DNA of 64,000 nucleotides from Verrucomicrobiia bacterium. Its GTDB lineage: Bacteria > Verrucomicrobiota > Verrucomicrobiia > Limisphaerales > JADLHS01. The stretch's first letter is position 1. Each line of letters starts with the position of its first letter. A program made the translations under genes and the position numbers. The notes under the pieces are model-generated. The model saw only the letters and a list, made by a program, of their open reading frames with translations, was not told the DNA's origin and did not search any database. Of the stretch, positions 33,136-41,122 are shown piece by piece. The stretch spans positions 337,115-401,114 of the forward strand of contig JAHCLO010000002.1 in assembly GCA_026125285.1 (NCBI GenBank). The letters are read 5' to 3'.

Positions 33136-34275
33136 TCACGGAGCGTTCGCCCGCGCCGGCTTCAATTCCGCAACCCCGCCCGGACGCGTAAACAGCTCGC
33201 GCACTTCGCCGTCCGTGAGCGGACGATTGAACACCGCCACATCGTCCAGCCAGCCGACGTAACTATACCCGAGGGTCAGCGCGCTTTGCGTGACGTCCCA
33301 GTTGAAGTTCCCCAGCCAGCCGGTGAACTCGCCCTGCAACTGGCCGTCGAGATACAGTTTTCCCCACGCGTTCTTTTCACCGGAGTTCAGGTTGCCGAAG
33401 CTGAACGCGACGTGGGTCCAGCGGTCGCGACGAAACGGCGGCTGATGCACCGCCACCATCGGGCGTTCCGGCTCGGGAATGTCCTCCCAGCCGCGGTTCT
33501 GCGGATTCCAAAATCGCCTTACCGGCAGGATGGCGTAGCGAAAATGCCGCGGCGTGTGGTCTTTGCTGAATTCGATGAACATGTTGCCTTCCTCCCACGC
33601 CTGCCCCACGAATTGCAGCGGATCGCAGTAACCCGGCTCCAAGTCCGCATCCGGGTCGAGCCGCAACCATAACGAAACCGCGCCGCTCCACTGGTTCGTG
33701 CGGTAGCCGAGATTTTTCTCTCCGCGAAAGAAAACCACGGGCCGCATCTTCTTGTGGAAGCGCAGAGCGTCGCCGAAACGGCCTTCACCTTTGGCCAGCG
33801 TGACAAGGTTGTCTTCCGGCAGTCCGGCGCGGACTTCTTTGCGATTGCCGGTCGGCGCGTGGTAGAGCACGGGATCGCCCGCCGCCACGTCGGCGTTCAG
33901 TCCTTTGTCGAACGAGGCGTGCAGCAGCAGGGCGTCGCCGAGTTTGGTCGCGGACTCCGCCGCGAAGACAGCCAGCGCAGATCCAGTAACCAACACCAAG
34001 GCGGCGGATCGAACCAGTCGGGATAGAGCATGGCCACCGCCACCGGAGCGCGGACCGCCGAGTCCGCGAGTCGGAACTGGTCCCCCGGGAACGCGCGGAC
34101 AAGGCTGTCCGCGCTCCGGCAGAATGTCCGCGCAATCGGAGGGGAATCGAAAGCTTGAGGTGAGCGACTGCGGCTGAGAGGGAGGCGAAGCATACTCGAA
34201 TTGCCGCCCCGCGGCGAGCCAAGAAGCGGGGCGGTGGTTCGTCGCCAACGACTGGCTGGGAGTCTCGTCCGGCAT
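33136..34275 (-). CDS. LamG-like (concanavalin A-fold) exported protein; N-terminus uncertain
   Basis: The frame encodes 379 residues. A hydrophobic signal-like stretch (SRLVRSAALVLVTGSALAVFAAES) occurs only at about residues 85-107. After it comes a LamG/concanavalin-type jelly roll with GDALRFHKKMRP, GAVSLWLRLDPDADL, RWTHVAFSFG, KLYLDGQLQGEF and the closing WLDDVAVFNRPLTDGEVRELF. This domain binds carbohydrate or protein outside the cell. The first 80 residues are low quality and include translation of a family B palindrome (34045-34117). No ATG lies between that element and the signal, so either the original start was lost when the element arrived or a non-ATG start is used. Confidence 0.75.
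   Translation of the reverse strand: MPDETPSQSLATNHRPASWLAAGRQFEYASPPSQPQSLTSSFRFPSDCADILPERGQPCPRVPGGPVPTRGLGGPRSGGGGHALSRLVRSAALVLVTGSALAVFAAESATKLGDALLLHASFDKGLNADVAAGDPVLYHAPTGNRKEVRAGLPEDNLVTLAKGEGRFGDALRFHKKMRPVVFFRGEKNLGYRTNQWSGAVSLWLRLDPDADLEPGYCDPLQFVGQAWEEGNMFIEFSKDHTPRHFRYAILPVRRFWNPQNRGWEDIPEPERPMVAVHQPPFRRDRWTHVAFSFGNLNSGEKNAWGKLYLDGQLQGEFTGWLGNFNWDVTQSALTLGYSYVGWLDDVAVFNRPLTDGEVRELFTRPGGVAELKPARANAP
34045..34117. repeat. Palindromic element, family B, copy 3, at the 5' end of the LamG frame
   Basis: Hairpins GCGGAC-cgccga-GTCCGC and GCGGAC-aaggct-GTCCGC lie between GGAGCGCGGAC and GTCCGCGCTCC. The element lies immediately upstream of the LamG signal region and is read through in frame. 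Confidence 0.9.
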
Positions 34276-34286
34276 ACAACTGACCT

Positions 34287-34694
34287 CTATTTCAAGCGAT
34301 CAAACCACTTGCTCAACGTCTGGACAAGCGGATGTGGCGAGACCGCCGAAAAGTTCGTTCTTGTCGTGAGCATCTCCTCTAACTCCAAAGTGAGAAGCAC
34401 TCTGGCGGTAAAGGAGGATTCCTTAGCCATCCCTTGCATCTTTAATATCTGACCAGCGGGATCAGTCTGGTAGAACGTGCCTCGCACTTCATGGAGCATG
34501 ACGGGAACTCCATCAACTCGTCCGGGCTTCGCCGGATGGTGAACTCGGACGCTGGATAGGAGGTTGGACTGCGCCAACGCCATGAACTCCGCCGGCGACA
34601 AAGTCTGAACCTGGGGACTCGACCGGATGGCCACCAGACCAATGGCGATCAGCACCAACAAAGCCAACGAAATGATCGTCATCACCAGTTTCAT
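34287..34694 (-). CDS. Small single-pass membrane protein, FtsH extracytoplasmic-domain-like
   Basis: This product of about 135 residues starts with ATG at 34694 (a TTG at 34739 would add 15). One membrane helix covers about residues 5-22. The rest resembles the extracytoplasmic domain that precedes the AAA module in FtsH: TLSPAEFMALAQSNLLSSVRV, then a beta-rich stretch with RGTFYQTDP, and closing LVQTLSKWF. No ATPase or protease module follows. It may be a truncated FtsH-like fragment or an independent small protein. The resemblance is weak and by eye. Confidence 0.5.
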   Translation of the reverse strand: MKLVMTIISLALLVLIAIGLVAIRSSPQVQTLSPAEFMALAQSNLLSSVRVHHPAKPGRVDGVPVMLHEVRGTFYQTDPAGQILKMQGMAKESSFTARVLLTLELEEMLTTRTNFSAVSPHPLVQTLSKWFDRLK

Positions 34695-34800
34695 TCTGTC
34701 ATGTGAAGACTGAATGTTCGATCCGGCCTCATCGTTCAAACACTGAAGTTAACATTAGGTTCATGGAAGCGTGAGCGTCTCATGTTTCAAGGTCAACGGA

Positions 34801-36009
34801 CTACCGCGCTAGCCACGCGGGATCGAACTCCACGTGCTTGATGCTCTTGCCCGCTTTGACGCGATGCGTGTAGGTCACCTGCACCCGGCCATCGCCAGCC
34901 TGGATGGCGGTCGGATAGCTGAATTCACCTTCGCCAGCCGGAGAATTGTCGAGATACTTTTTCACCTGCCACGTGCGGCCTTCATCCTCGGAGACCACGA
35001 CCGCCAACTGATGCCGGCCTTCCTCGGTGTCGTTCAGCACCATCAACCAGCGTCCGTCCGACAGGCTCACCAAAGCCAGACTGCTGCTGGGATTGGGCAA
35101 GTCGGTGTCCCGCGCCACGGACCACGTATCGCCGTGGTCCTTCGATTCACTGACCAGGACGCGCTTGGGCGCTTCGCCGCCGTCGCGCATGAATGCGACA
35201 ATCGTCCCGTCCTTTCGACGGGCGAGCGTCGGTTGAATGTTGCCCAGTCCAACCATCGGCTTGCTGGATCGCCAGTGCTCGCCATCGTCATCCGAAATGG
35301 CCATGAGCGAGAGGTTGAACCCATCCGAGTACAACGGCAGCAACAGTCGCCCGGCGTGTGCGCCCTCGGTGAGGCGCAATGGCCTGGCCCGGGGCATCCA
35401 ACCGATGTCGCGTTTCACCGGGTCGCGCGCGGCTTCCACCAGCAATTCATCGTAGGGCCGGGCGTACTCGCCCCACATGGCCTGCTCAAATCCCAGCGTC
35501 TTGAAACCCGCGCGCAACTGGTCCGGAAAATCGTCGCCGGGCTGGATAAGAATCACGTCCTGCCAGTGCCAGCGCGGCGGGCCGTCGCCGGTGTAATCCG
35601 TGCTCACGCGGTATTTCAAGAGCGACTGCTCCCAACGATTCACGCGCACGACCGGCCACACCAGCCAGAGCCGCTGGCGACCATCGAGAAAGACCACCGG
35701 GTTGCAGTCGGGCAGCCCGGGAGTGTCGGCGGCCAGGAACACCTCGCCCCAGGCCGCTGCGCCTCGCTTCAATCTGGAGCCTTGAATCACCACGTCGTTG
35801 GCGGTGCGCTCGCCGGAGCCGTGAAACCAGACCGCCAGCAGATCACCGTTCGGACACTCGACGATGGAACTGCTGTGAACGTGCTTGGCTTGCGGCGGGA
35901 AGATCAACCGACTCTTGAACCACTCCGCGTTGCTCTGGGCACAAGCGCAACCCGACAGGAACACTGAACCCATCGCAACAAGAGAAGAGAGCAGCGGCTT
36001 TGGCTTCAT
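34801..36009 (-). CDS. Sialidase-like BNR repeat lipoprotein
   Basis: This 402-residue protein has a lipoprotein signal: LLSSLVAMGSVFLSGC, with the lipobox LSGC. It is followed by a six-bladed sialidase-type fold, with Asp-box-like motifs ISDDDGEHWRS, ESKDHGDTWSV and SEDEGRTWQV. The N-terminal part has SSSIVECPNGDLLAVWFHGSGE, typical of the bacterial BNR family often called exo-alpha-sialidase (PF13088). The true substrate may not be sialic acid. ATG at 36009 is preferred; upstream in-frame starts at 36015 and a TTG at 36042 are possible. It would sit on the outer or inner membrane facing the periplasm. Confidence 0.85.
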   Translation of the reverse strand: MKPKPLLSSLVAMGSVFLSGCACAQSNAEWFKSRLIFPPQAKHVHSSSIVECPNGDLLAVWFHGSGERTANDVVIQGSRLKRGAAAWGEVFLAADTPGLPDCNPVVFLDGRQRLWLVWPVVRVNRWEQSLLKYRVSTDYTGDGPPRWHWQDVILIQPGDDFPDQLRAGFKTLGFEQAMWGEYARPYDELLVEAARDPVKRDIGWMPRARPLRLTEGAHAGRLLLPLYSDGFNLSLMAISDDDGEHWRSSKPMVGLGNIQPTLARRKDGTIVAFMRDGGEAPKRVLVSESKDHGDTWSVARDTDLPNPSSSLALVSLSDGRWLMVLNDTEEGRHQLAVVVSEDEGRTWQVKKYLDNSPAGEGEFSYPTAIQAGDGRVQVTYTHRVKAGKSIKHVEFDPAWLAR

Positions 36010-36102
36010 AGTCATGTGTGTTGTGAATGGGTTCTGATTCAAACGGTGCCGTGAGGCTTTGGCAACGCTCGATTTTCAGCGACGCGCGGCAGGATTTGGA
36101 CG

Positions 36103-36150
36103 GGAGCGCGGTCGCATGACGAAACCCGCGGACTCAGCGGTCCGCGCTCC
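36103..36150. repeat. Palindromic element, family B, copy 4, partial
   Basis: GGAGCGCGG opens and GTCCGCGCTCC closes the element, but only one hairpin (GCGGAC-tcagcg-GTCCGC) is intact. The left hairpin has decayed. Confidence 0.75.
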
Positions 36151-36172
36151 AGAGGCTCAAGGTGGCATCGCT

Positions 36173-37204
36173 TTACGGCGTGGGTTGAGAATCCGGCGCC
36201 ATGAATTTGCGCGCCATGCTCATGCCCATGCGCATCATCTGCAGTTGGTTCGTCTGGAACCTGCCAAACGCGGCCAATTGATTCTCGGCCAGCACACCGG
36301 CGGCGCGTTCGTAAACCCGCTGGTTTACCGCTTCCTGGTTTTGCATGAGCTTCTCCAAGCTGTCACCGGACAGCACCGCCTCCAGGTTCGCGGCGTCCTG
36401 GGCAGGGCCGGGCGCCGGCTGGCCGGTGGCGGCGGCAACGTGCTGCTTCTCTTCCTTCATGAATTGGAGCAATTGTTCGGTCTGGGAATCCGTCAACGCG
36501 TTCTCGCTGCCGGCGAATTGTTGCTGGAACTGGCTGAGTTGGGTTCGTTCGCCGACGGTTTGCTGGTAATCCTGATACTGGGCGTAACGGCTTTCCCCCA
36601 GGAATCCACGGATTTGCTCGTCGAACGCCTTTTGTGTCTCCGCCATCGTGCTGGCCATCGCCGTGCGATTGGTGCTGGAACCGTCCATCAACGACATGGC
36701 CTTCTCCGAACTCTGGATCATGTTGTCCGCCAGCAGTTCCTTGAACTGATCCGCCTCCTCCGGCGTCAGGTTCATGCGTTTGATCAGCGGGTCGTAGAGT
36801 TGGTTGAGCATCATGCGTTGCTGTTCGCGGATCATTTTCCGGGTGTCAGGGTCTTCCATCATCTTCGCCAGTAAACTGCCGAAGGGGTTTTCCTTCTTGC
36901 CCGACTTCGACTCTGGAGCAGCGATTTCGCCGGCTTGCAGTTGGGGCGAATGGGCCGCCGCCTGTTGTGCGGATTGAAGTTTGGCGGCCAGGTCACCCGC
37001 CTGATCCAGCAATTCGCGACGCTGCTTGTCAACCAGACTCTTGGCGGCCTCCACATCGGCAAGCTGCTGTGCTTGTTGATCAAGTTCCACCCGCAAGGAA
37101 GTCATCTGGGACTCTTGACGATTGAGCTTTTGCCACTGCGCCACGCATAGAACACCGAGCGCAAGGGTGGTAGCAGCGAATGCAAGGACAAGGGTGTTTT
37201 TCAT
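36173..37204 (-). CDS. Membrane-anchored coiled-coil protein of a sigma/kinase operon
   Basis: This 343-residue protein has an N-terminal membrane helix or signal (residues 4-22, LVLAFAATTLALGVLCVA), then a heptad-rich coiled coil to about residue 85, and a helical remainder rich in Met, Gln and Glu. The segment KRMNLTPEEADQFKELLAD is like a short Spy/CpxP or EF-like helical motif. I do not recognise a family with confidence. It starts 13 bp after the kinase stop, so it is translationally close to that gene and probably serves the same pathway in the periplasm. Confidence 0.65.
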   Translation of the reverse strand: MKNTLVLAFAATTLALGVLCVAQWQKLNRQESQMTSLRVELDQQAQQLADVEAAKSLVDKQRRELLDQAGDLAAKLQSAQQAAAHSPQLQAGEIAAPESKSGKKENPFGSLLAKMMEDPDTRKMIREQQRMMLNQLYDPLIKRMNLTPEEADQFKELLADNMIQSSEKAMSLMDGSSTNRTAMASTMAETQKAFDEQIRGFLGESRYAQYQDYQQTVGERTQLSQFQQQFAGSENALTDSQTEQLLQFMKEEKQHVAAATGQPAPGPAQDAANLEAVLSGDSLEKLMQNQEAVNQRVYERAAGVLAENQLAAFGRFQTNQLQMMRMGMSMARKFMAPDSQPTP

Positions 37205-37217
37205 AAGTCAATTCGGT

Positions 37218-40200
37218 TCAGCGCGGTACCGGCCATGTGCCCGCCAAACGATCCGGCAGACCGCGCGTCGGCAAGGCCAATGAGAACAGAGCCAGACCGC
37301 AGATCAATAGTAATCCCAGCAGGGCGGCGGGCACCGTGCCCAGCGGCTTTTGCAGCGTTACGAATACGATCAATTCCAGCAAGAACGGACTCCACGCCAC
37401 GATCGCTCGCCAGAACACGCGCAGCCGCGAAGCCCAGGCACCGTCCCGCCGGACAAAGGTCACTCCGGCGATAAGCAGAACCAGACCGCCACGGAACGCC
37501 AGCGCCGCGATTAGCGCCGGAAAACCAACGTAAATCGCCAGGGTTACTGAGATCATCATCACCGGAAACCAAGGCTGCTTCATGAATTTCATACCGTCAG
37601 CCGGGGGAAGACGACCTTGCAGGGCGGCCTCAGCGTCGGCGATTTCTTTTTCGGATGGCGCCGGGTTTTCGGCCACGCTTTGCTCGGCAAACCGGCGGGC
37701 TTCGCCTTTGATCAGGGTCAGCGCAAGCGGGCTCGACCACGAGGCGTCATTGGTGATGACGGGCCGGTAATGTTGAGCGATGTAAACTGCAAACTGGTGG
37801 TCGGTCGGATGCGGCTGGTTTCTGGCCCACCGCGAATTCATTCCGGTGCGTTGTTGCAGCAGCGTGTTCAGTTCCACGAGGCCCGGGTTCTTCCGGCTCC
37901 ATTGCTCCATCAGCGTCATGCCAAAAAACATGCCGCAAGTGGCCAGCAGCGGAAACGTCAGGCAGCCCGCCACAATGGCAGCGCGACGCCAGCGGGTCAC
38001 TTCCGCCACCCGCTGCAACAAGGGCCGAAGTGCCCCCGCCACGGCTTCCGCATCCGGAAATTGTGACAGTTTATCCAGAAAACGATGCGCATGCAATGGC
38101 AGCGGTCCGGTGAGTTCGCCGGAAGAGGCCGAAGTCTGCACGGCTCCGCGCAGGGCGGCATCGGCAACTTCCTTCAAGAACGCTTGGATGTTGTTGTGGT
38201 GCGACAAAGGCGGCGCGAGCACGGCCGCCTCGCGATTCGTCGGGGTAGATGAGAGTCCCGGCGCCGGAAAGTCCAACAGCTTCGCCCGGCCATCCGCCGT
38301 GATCCACACCCGGTCCAGCGCAAGGATTGTCGGTAACGTGCCGTCTTTCTGCGCCACGCTGATTTCCCGGGCCAGGTCATAGAGCCAGAACCGCACCTGG
38401 CTCCAAGGCTGGTGGGTCTGCGCCAGACGAACAAGTGGTTCGCCGGTCACGGCTTCAAAGGCATCCCAGTCTTCCTCCGGTGTACGTTTGCCCGTGAGCC
38501 AGCGCAACCGGCCCACGCGCCCGATGTTCCGCAGAGTCGCCGGCACCGGCGGCGTGTCGGCGGACACCATACGAATCCACACCTTGCGCAGCAGCCGCAG
38601 GTCGTACCCGAGCAACCACTCTGCCTCGGCGGTTTTCTCCAGCGTTTCCAGAATATGGTAAGGCCCAATCGTGCGTTGCCCTTCCAGCGCTGGTGGCGGC
38701 GTTTCTTTAACGGCCAATGTGGGCCGCGCCAGGAAGGCCACGCGGGAAATCACGCGCGTCTTCGTGACCAGATCATGCACGGCGGCAAAACCATTCTGCC
38801 GACGCATCGTGGAAAACAATAACGCCAGGACGAAGTAAAATGAGATCCCCAGCAAATACTGGGTCGCAAACGAACTTTCCAGGTACGCCCGCGGATTGCT
38901 GCCGTAAATAAACCAATAAGGCAGCATCGGCAGGACGACGTAAAAGCCAGCCCGCGAGAGAGCGCGCGGAATGCCCGGCGAATTATTTCCCGCGCCGACC
39001 ACGCGCAAACGACACAGAGCTTTGCCCGCCGTCGCGCCCCAGATTCCTTCCGTCAGCGCATAATACAGCACGGACACGATCAGACCCGCGAGCATCGCGA
39101 GCAAAGCTCTGGGCGAACGCAAGAACGATGCGTTCGTGAATTCCATTGGACTTCCCATCAATGGCAGCCAGATCGTCATGAGGACGAGATTGAGCAGGAA
39201 GAAATCCAGCAAGCCCGCCAAGAAACGCAACCCCAGCGTGGCGGGCGTGGGCGCCGCGGAACTGTAGGGCGTCAGTGCGCGGGCCAAATCACGGTAGTGC
39301 TTGAAGCGTTCGCCCGGTTGCTTTTCGAGACAGCGCAAGATCACTTGGACCAGTCCCCTTGGAATATCGGGCCGGAATTTTGCGGGCGACGGCGGGCGTT
39401 GTTCGAGCACCGTTGCGAGCAGTTGCACCATGTTCTTTGCCTCAAACGGCGTGCGGCCCGTGAGGAGATAAAACAGCGTCGCGCCTACGGAATACATGTC
39501 CGACCGGACATTGAGTTCATCGCCGCGTAGTTGCTCCGGCGAGCAGAACGCGGGCGTGCCGAGGAACGCACCCGTCGCGGTCAAGGCTGGTTCGGTGCGG
39601 ATCGCGGTGGAAATCGAGAGACCAAAATCACCGACCTTCACCGTCCCGTCGGCATCGCGGAAACAGTTCGACGGTTTCACGTCGCGATGCAGGACGCCGA
39701 TTTGCTGGGCCGCCTCCAGCCCGGCAATGATTTGCAGCACGGCATCCACTGCTTCGCCCACCGGCAACGGTCCGCGTGCGCCGACACGGTCCTGCAAAGT
39801 GCCGCCGGACACGAGTTCCATCGCAATGACCGGTGTGCCGCCAATTTCCTCGGTGCCGAAAACGTAAACGCTGTTGGGATGATTGATGGAAGCCGCCAGC
39901 CGGCCTTCGCGAAAGAACCGCTCGCGCGCTTCCGGCGAATCCAGCGTGTGGCTCAGGACCTTCAGGGCGACGCAGCGCCCGCTCTCCAGATCGTCGGCCT
40001 CGAATGCCGCGCCCATGCCGCCCTGACCCAACAAACGCACGATCCGGTAATGGCCAAACAGTTCGCCGGGTTGCGGCAAGCCGCGCGATTTCCTTTCGGT
40101 TGTCGGCAGCGCCCCCGTGTCTCCTAGCCCTGACAACGGCTGCGTGCCCAATCCGGCCTTGAGGAGACACTTCGGGCAAAGCTCCCCCGAGAACTGAGCC

Positions 40201-40262
40201 GGCAGTTCGGTCCCGCAATCAGCGCACTGGCGTCTCGGTGAAGTTGTTCCAGTTGTGGCCAT
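37218..40262 (-). CDS. Ser/Thr protein kinase with zinc ribbon and RDD membrane domain
   Basis: This 1014-residue protein begins with a zinc ribbon (CADCGTELP, then CPKC). The Hanks-type kinase follows at about residues 70-345, with GQGGMGAAFEA, ALKVL, HRDVKPSN and KVGDFGLS all intact. An RDD-type membrane domain (LRFLAGLLDFFLLN) with several helices follows at about 350-500. A second, kinase-like but degenerate region follows at about 540-700 (YHILETLEKTAEAEW, no HRD). Several C-terminal membrane helices complete it. ATG at 40262 is preferred. It lies between a sigma factor (66 bp upstream) and a coiled-coil membrane protein, so the three probably form one operon. Confidence 0.9.
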   Translation of the reverse strand: MATTGTTSPRRQCADCGTELPAQFSGELCPKCLLKAGLGTQPLSGLGDTGALPTTERKSRGLPQPGELFGHYRIVRLLGQGGMGAAFEADDLESGRCVALKVLSHTLDSPEARERFFREGRLAASINHPNSVYVFGTEEIGGTPVIAMELVSGGTLQDRVGARGPLPVGEAVDAVLQIIAGLEAAQQIGVLHRDVKPSNCFRDADGTVKVGDFGLSISTAIRTEPALTATGAFLGTPAFCSPEQLRGDELNVRSDMYSVGATLFYLLTGRTPFEAKNMVQLLATVLEQRPPSPAKFRPDIPRGLVQVILRCLEKQPGERFKHYRDLARALTPYSSAAPTPATLGLRFLAGLLDFFLLNLVLMTIWLPLMGSPMEFTNASFLRSPRALLAMLAGLIVSVLYYALTEGIWGATAGKALCRLRVVGAGNNSPGIPRALSRAGFYVVLPMLPYWFIYGSNPRAYLESSFATQYLLGISFYFVLALLFSTMRRQNGFAAVHDLVTKTRVISRVAFLARPTLAVKETPPPALEGQRTIGPYHILETLEKTAEAEWLLGYDLRLLRKVWIRMVSADTPPVPATLRNIGRVGRLRWLTGKRTPEEDWDAFEAVTGEPLVRLAQTHQPWSQVRFWLYDLAREISVAQKDGTLPTILALDRVWITADGRAKLLDFPAPGLSSTPTNREAAVLAPPLSHHNNIQAFLKEVADAALRGAVQTSASSGELTGPLPLHAHRFLDKLSQFPDAEAVAGALRPLLQRVAEVTRWRRAAIVAGCLTFPLLATCGMFFGMTLMEQWSRKNPGLVELNTLLQQRTGMNSRWARNQPHPTDHQFAVYIAQHYRPVITNDASWSSPLALTLIKGEARRFAEQSVAENPAPSEKEIADAEAALQGRLPPADGMKFMKQPWFPVMMISVTLAIYVGFPALIAALAFRGGLVLLIAGVTFVRRDGAWASRLRVFWRAIVAWSPFLLELIVFVTLQKPLGTVPAALLGLLLICGLALFSLALPTRGLPDRLAGTWPVPR

Positions 40263-40328
40263 AATTGCTCTTTCCACCGGGTTCTTAAGCAGAACTGGCG
40301 AAAGGTAACACGGCAGGCCGCGATTTTT

Positions 40329-41102
40329 TCACGGGCCAAATGTGGCGAAAAGGTGGCGGATTTCCGCCTCGACCTCTTCTGGCGACGTCACGGTGTCCGC
40401 AATTTCGGTCCGCAGGATTTCACGATAACGTGCGCGCAATCTCTGCACGGCCATTTTCACAGCGGCTTCCGTCAGGTTCATCCGGGCAGCGATCTCGGCG
40501 TAGGGCAAAGCTGATTCATCCCTGGCCAGACAACCGCGCAGGAACTCGAACAGTTTGGCCCGGCCGGTGGCGGTGTATTCCGCCTGCAAGTGAGTCATGG
40601 TGCGCTCCAGCAACGTCATGGCCCATTGCCGGTCAAAGAGCACGTCAAGTTGCAGTTGATGCACCGGCTCGGCGGTAAAGCGCGACTCAGCCAATTCCTC
40701 ATCAATGGACACAACCGAGGTGAAGCCGCCGCGTTTCTGCGCATGCTGGCGGTCCCATTCGTTGGCGAGGAAGCGTTTCAAGGCCACCAACAAGAACGTG
40801 CGGAAACGACCCCGCTCCCGGTCCGCCGCCTTGAGATAACCTTTCTCCAGCACGCGCGCAAAGAACTCCTGGGTGAGGTCCTGCGCATCGTGGGGGTTGT
40901 GTCCGAGCCGGCGAACGAACGCGTAGAGCGGAAACCAATACGCGCGGCAGAGCGTCTCCAGGGCCTGATCTGATTGGGGCGAACTGGAGTCCTGCGCGGA
41001 AAGCACCACGGACCAATGGGTGGTAACGAACACCGGGCGGCGGCAGCCATCCGTCCCGGCAGAAGTCGTCTCCGGCCGGTTGCTGGGTGCAGGAGTGTTC
41101 AC
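40329..41102 (-). CDS. RNA polymerase sigma factor, ECF-like (second locus)
   Basis: This protein of about 257 residues probably starts at the GTG at 41102. Region 2 has THWSVVLSAQDS, LCRAYWFPLYAFVRRLGH, DAQDLTQEFFARVLEKGYL and FRTFLLVALKRFLANEWD. Region 4 near the C-terminus has LPYAEIAARMNLTEAAVKMAVQRLRARYR. The RYREILRTEIADTV ending is typical of the Planctomycete/Verrucomicrobia type. The frame stays open further upstream but that part is not protein-like and overlaps RHS sequence on the other strand. It heads the operon with the RDD kinase and the coiled-coil protein. Confidence 0.9.
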   Translation of the reverse strand: MNTPAPSNRPETTSAGTDGCRRPVFVTTHWSVVLSAQDSSSPQSDQALETLCRAYWFPLYAFVRRLGHNPHDAQDLTQEFFARVLEKGYLKAADRERGRFRTFLLVALKRFLANEWDRQHAQKRGGFTSVVSIDEELAESRFTAEPVHQLQLDVLFDRQWAMTLLERTMTHLQAEYTATGRAKLFEFLRGCLARDESALPYAEIAARMNLTEAAVKMAVQRLRARYREILRTEIADTVTSPEEVEAEIRHLFATFGP

Positions 41103-41122
41103 CGGCGCGAGCGTAAGCGCGG

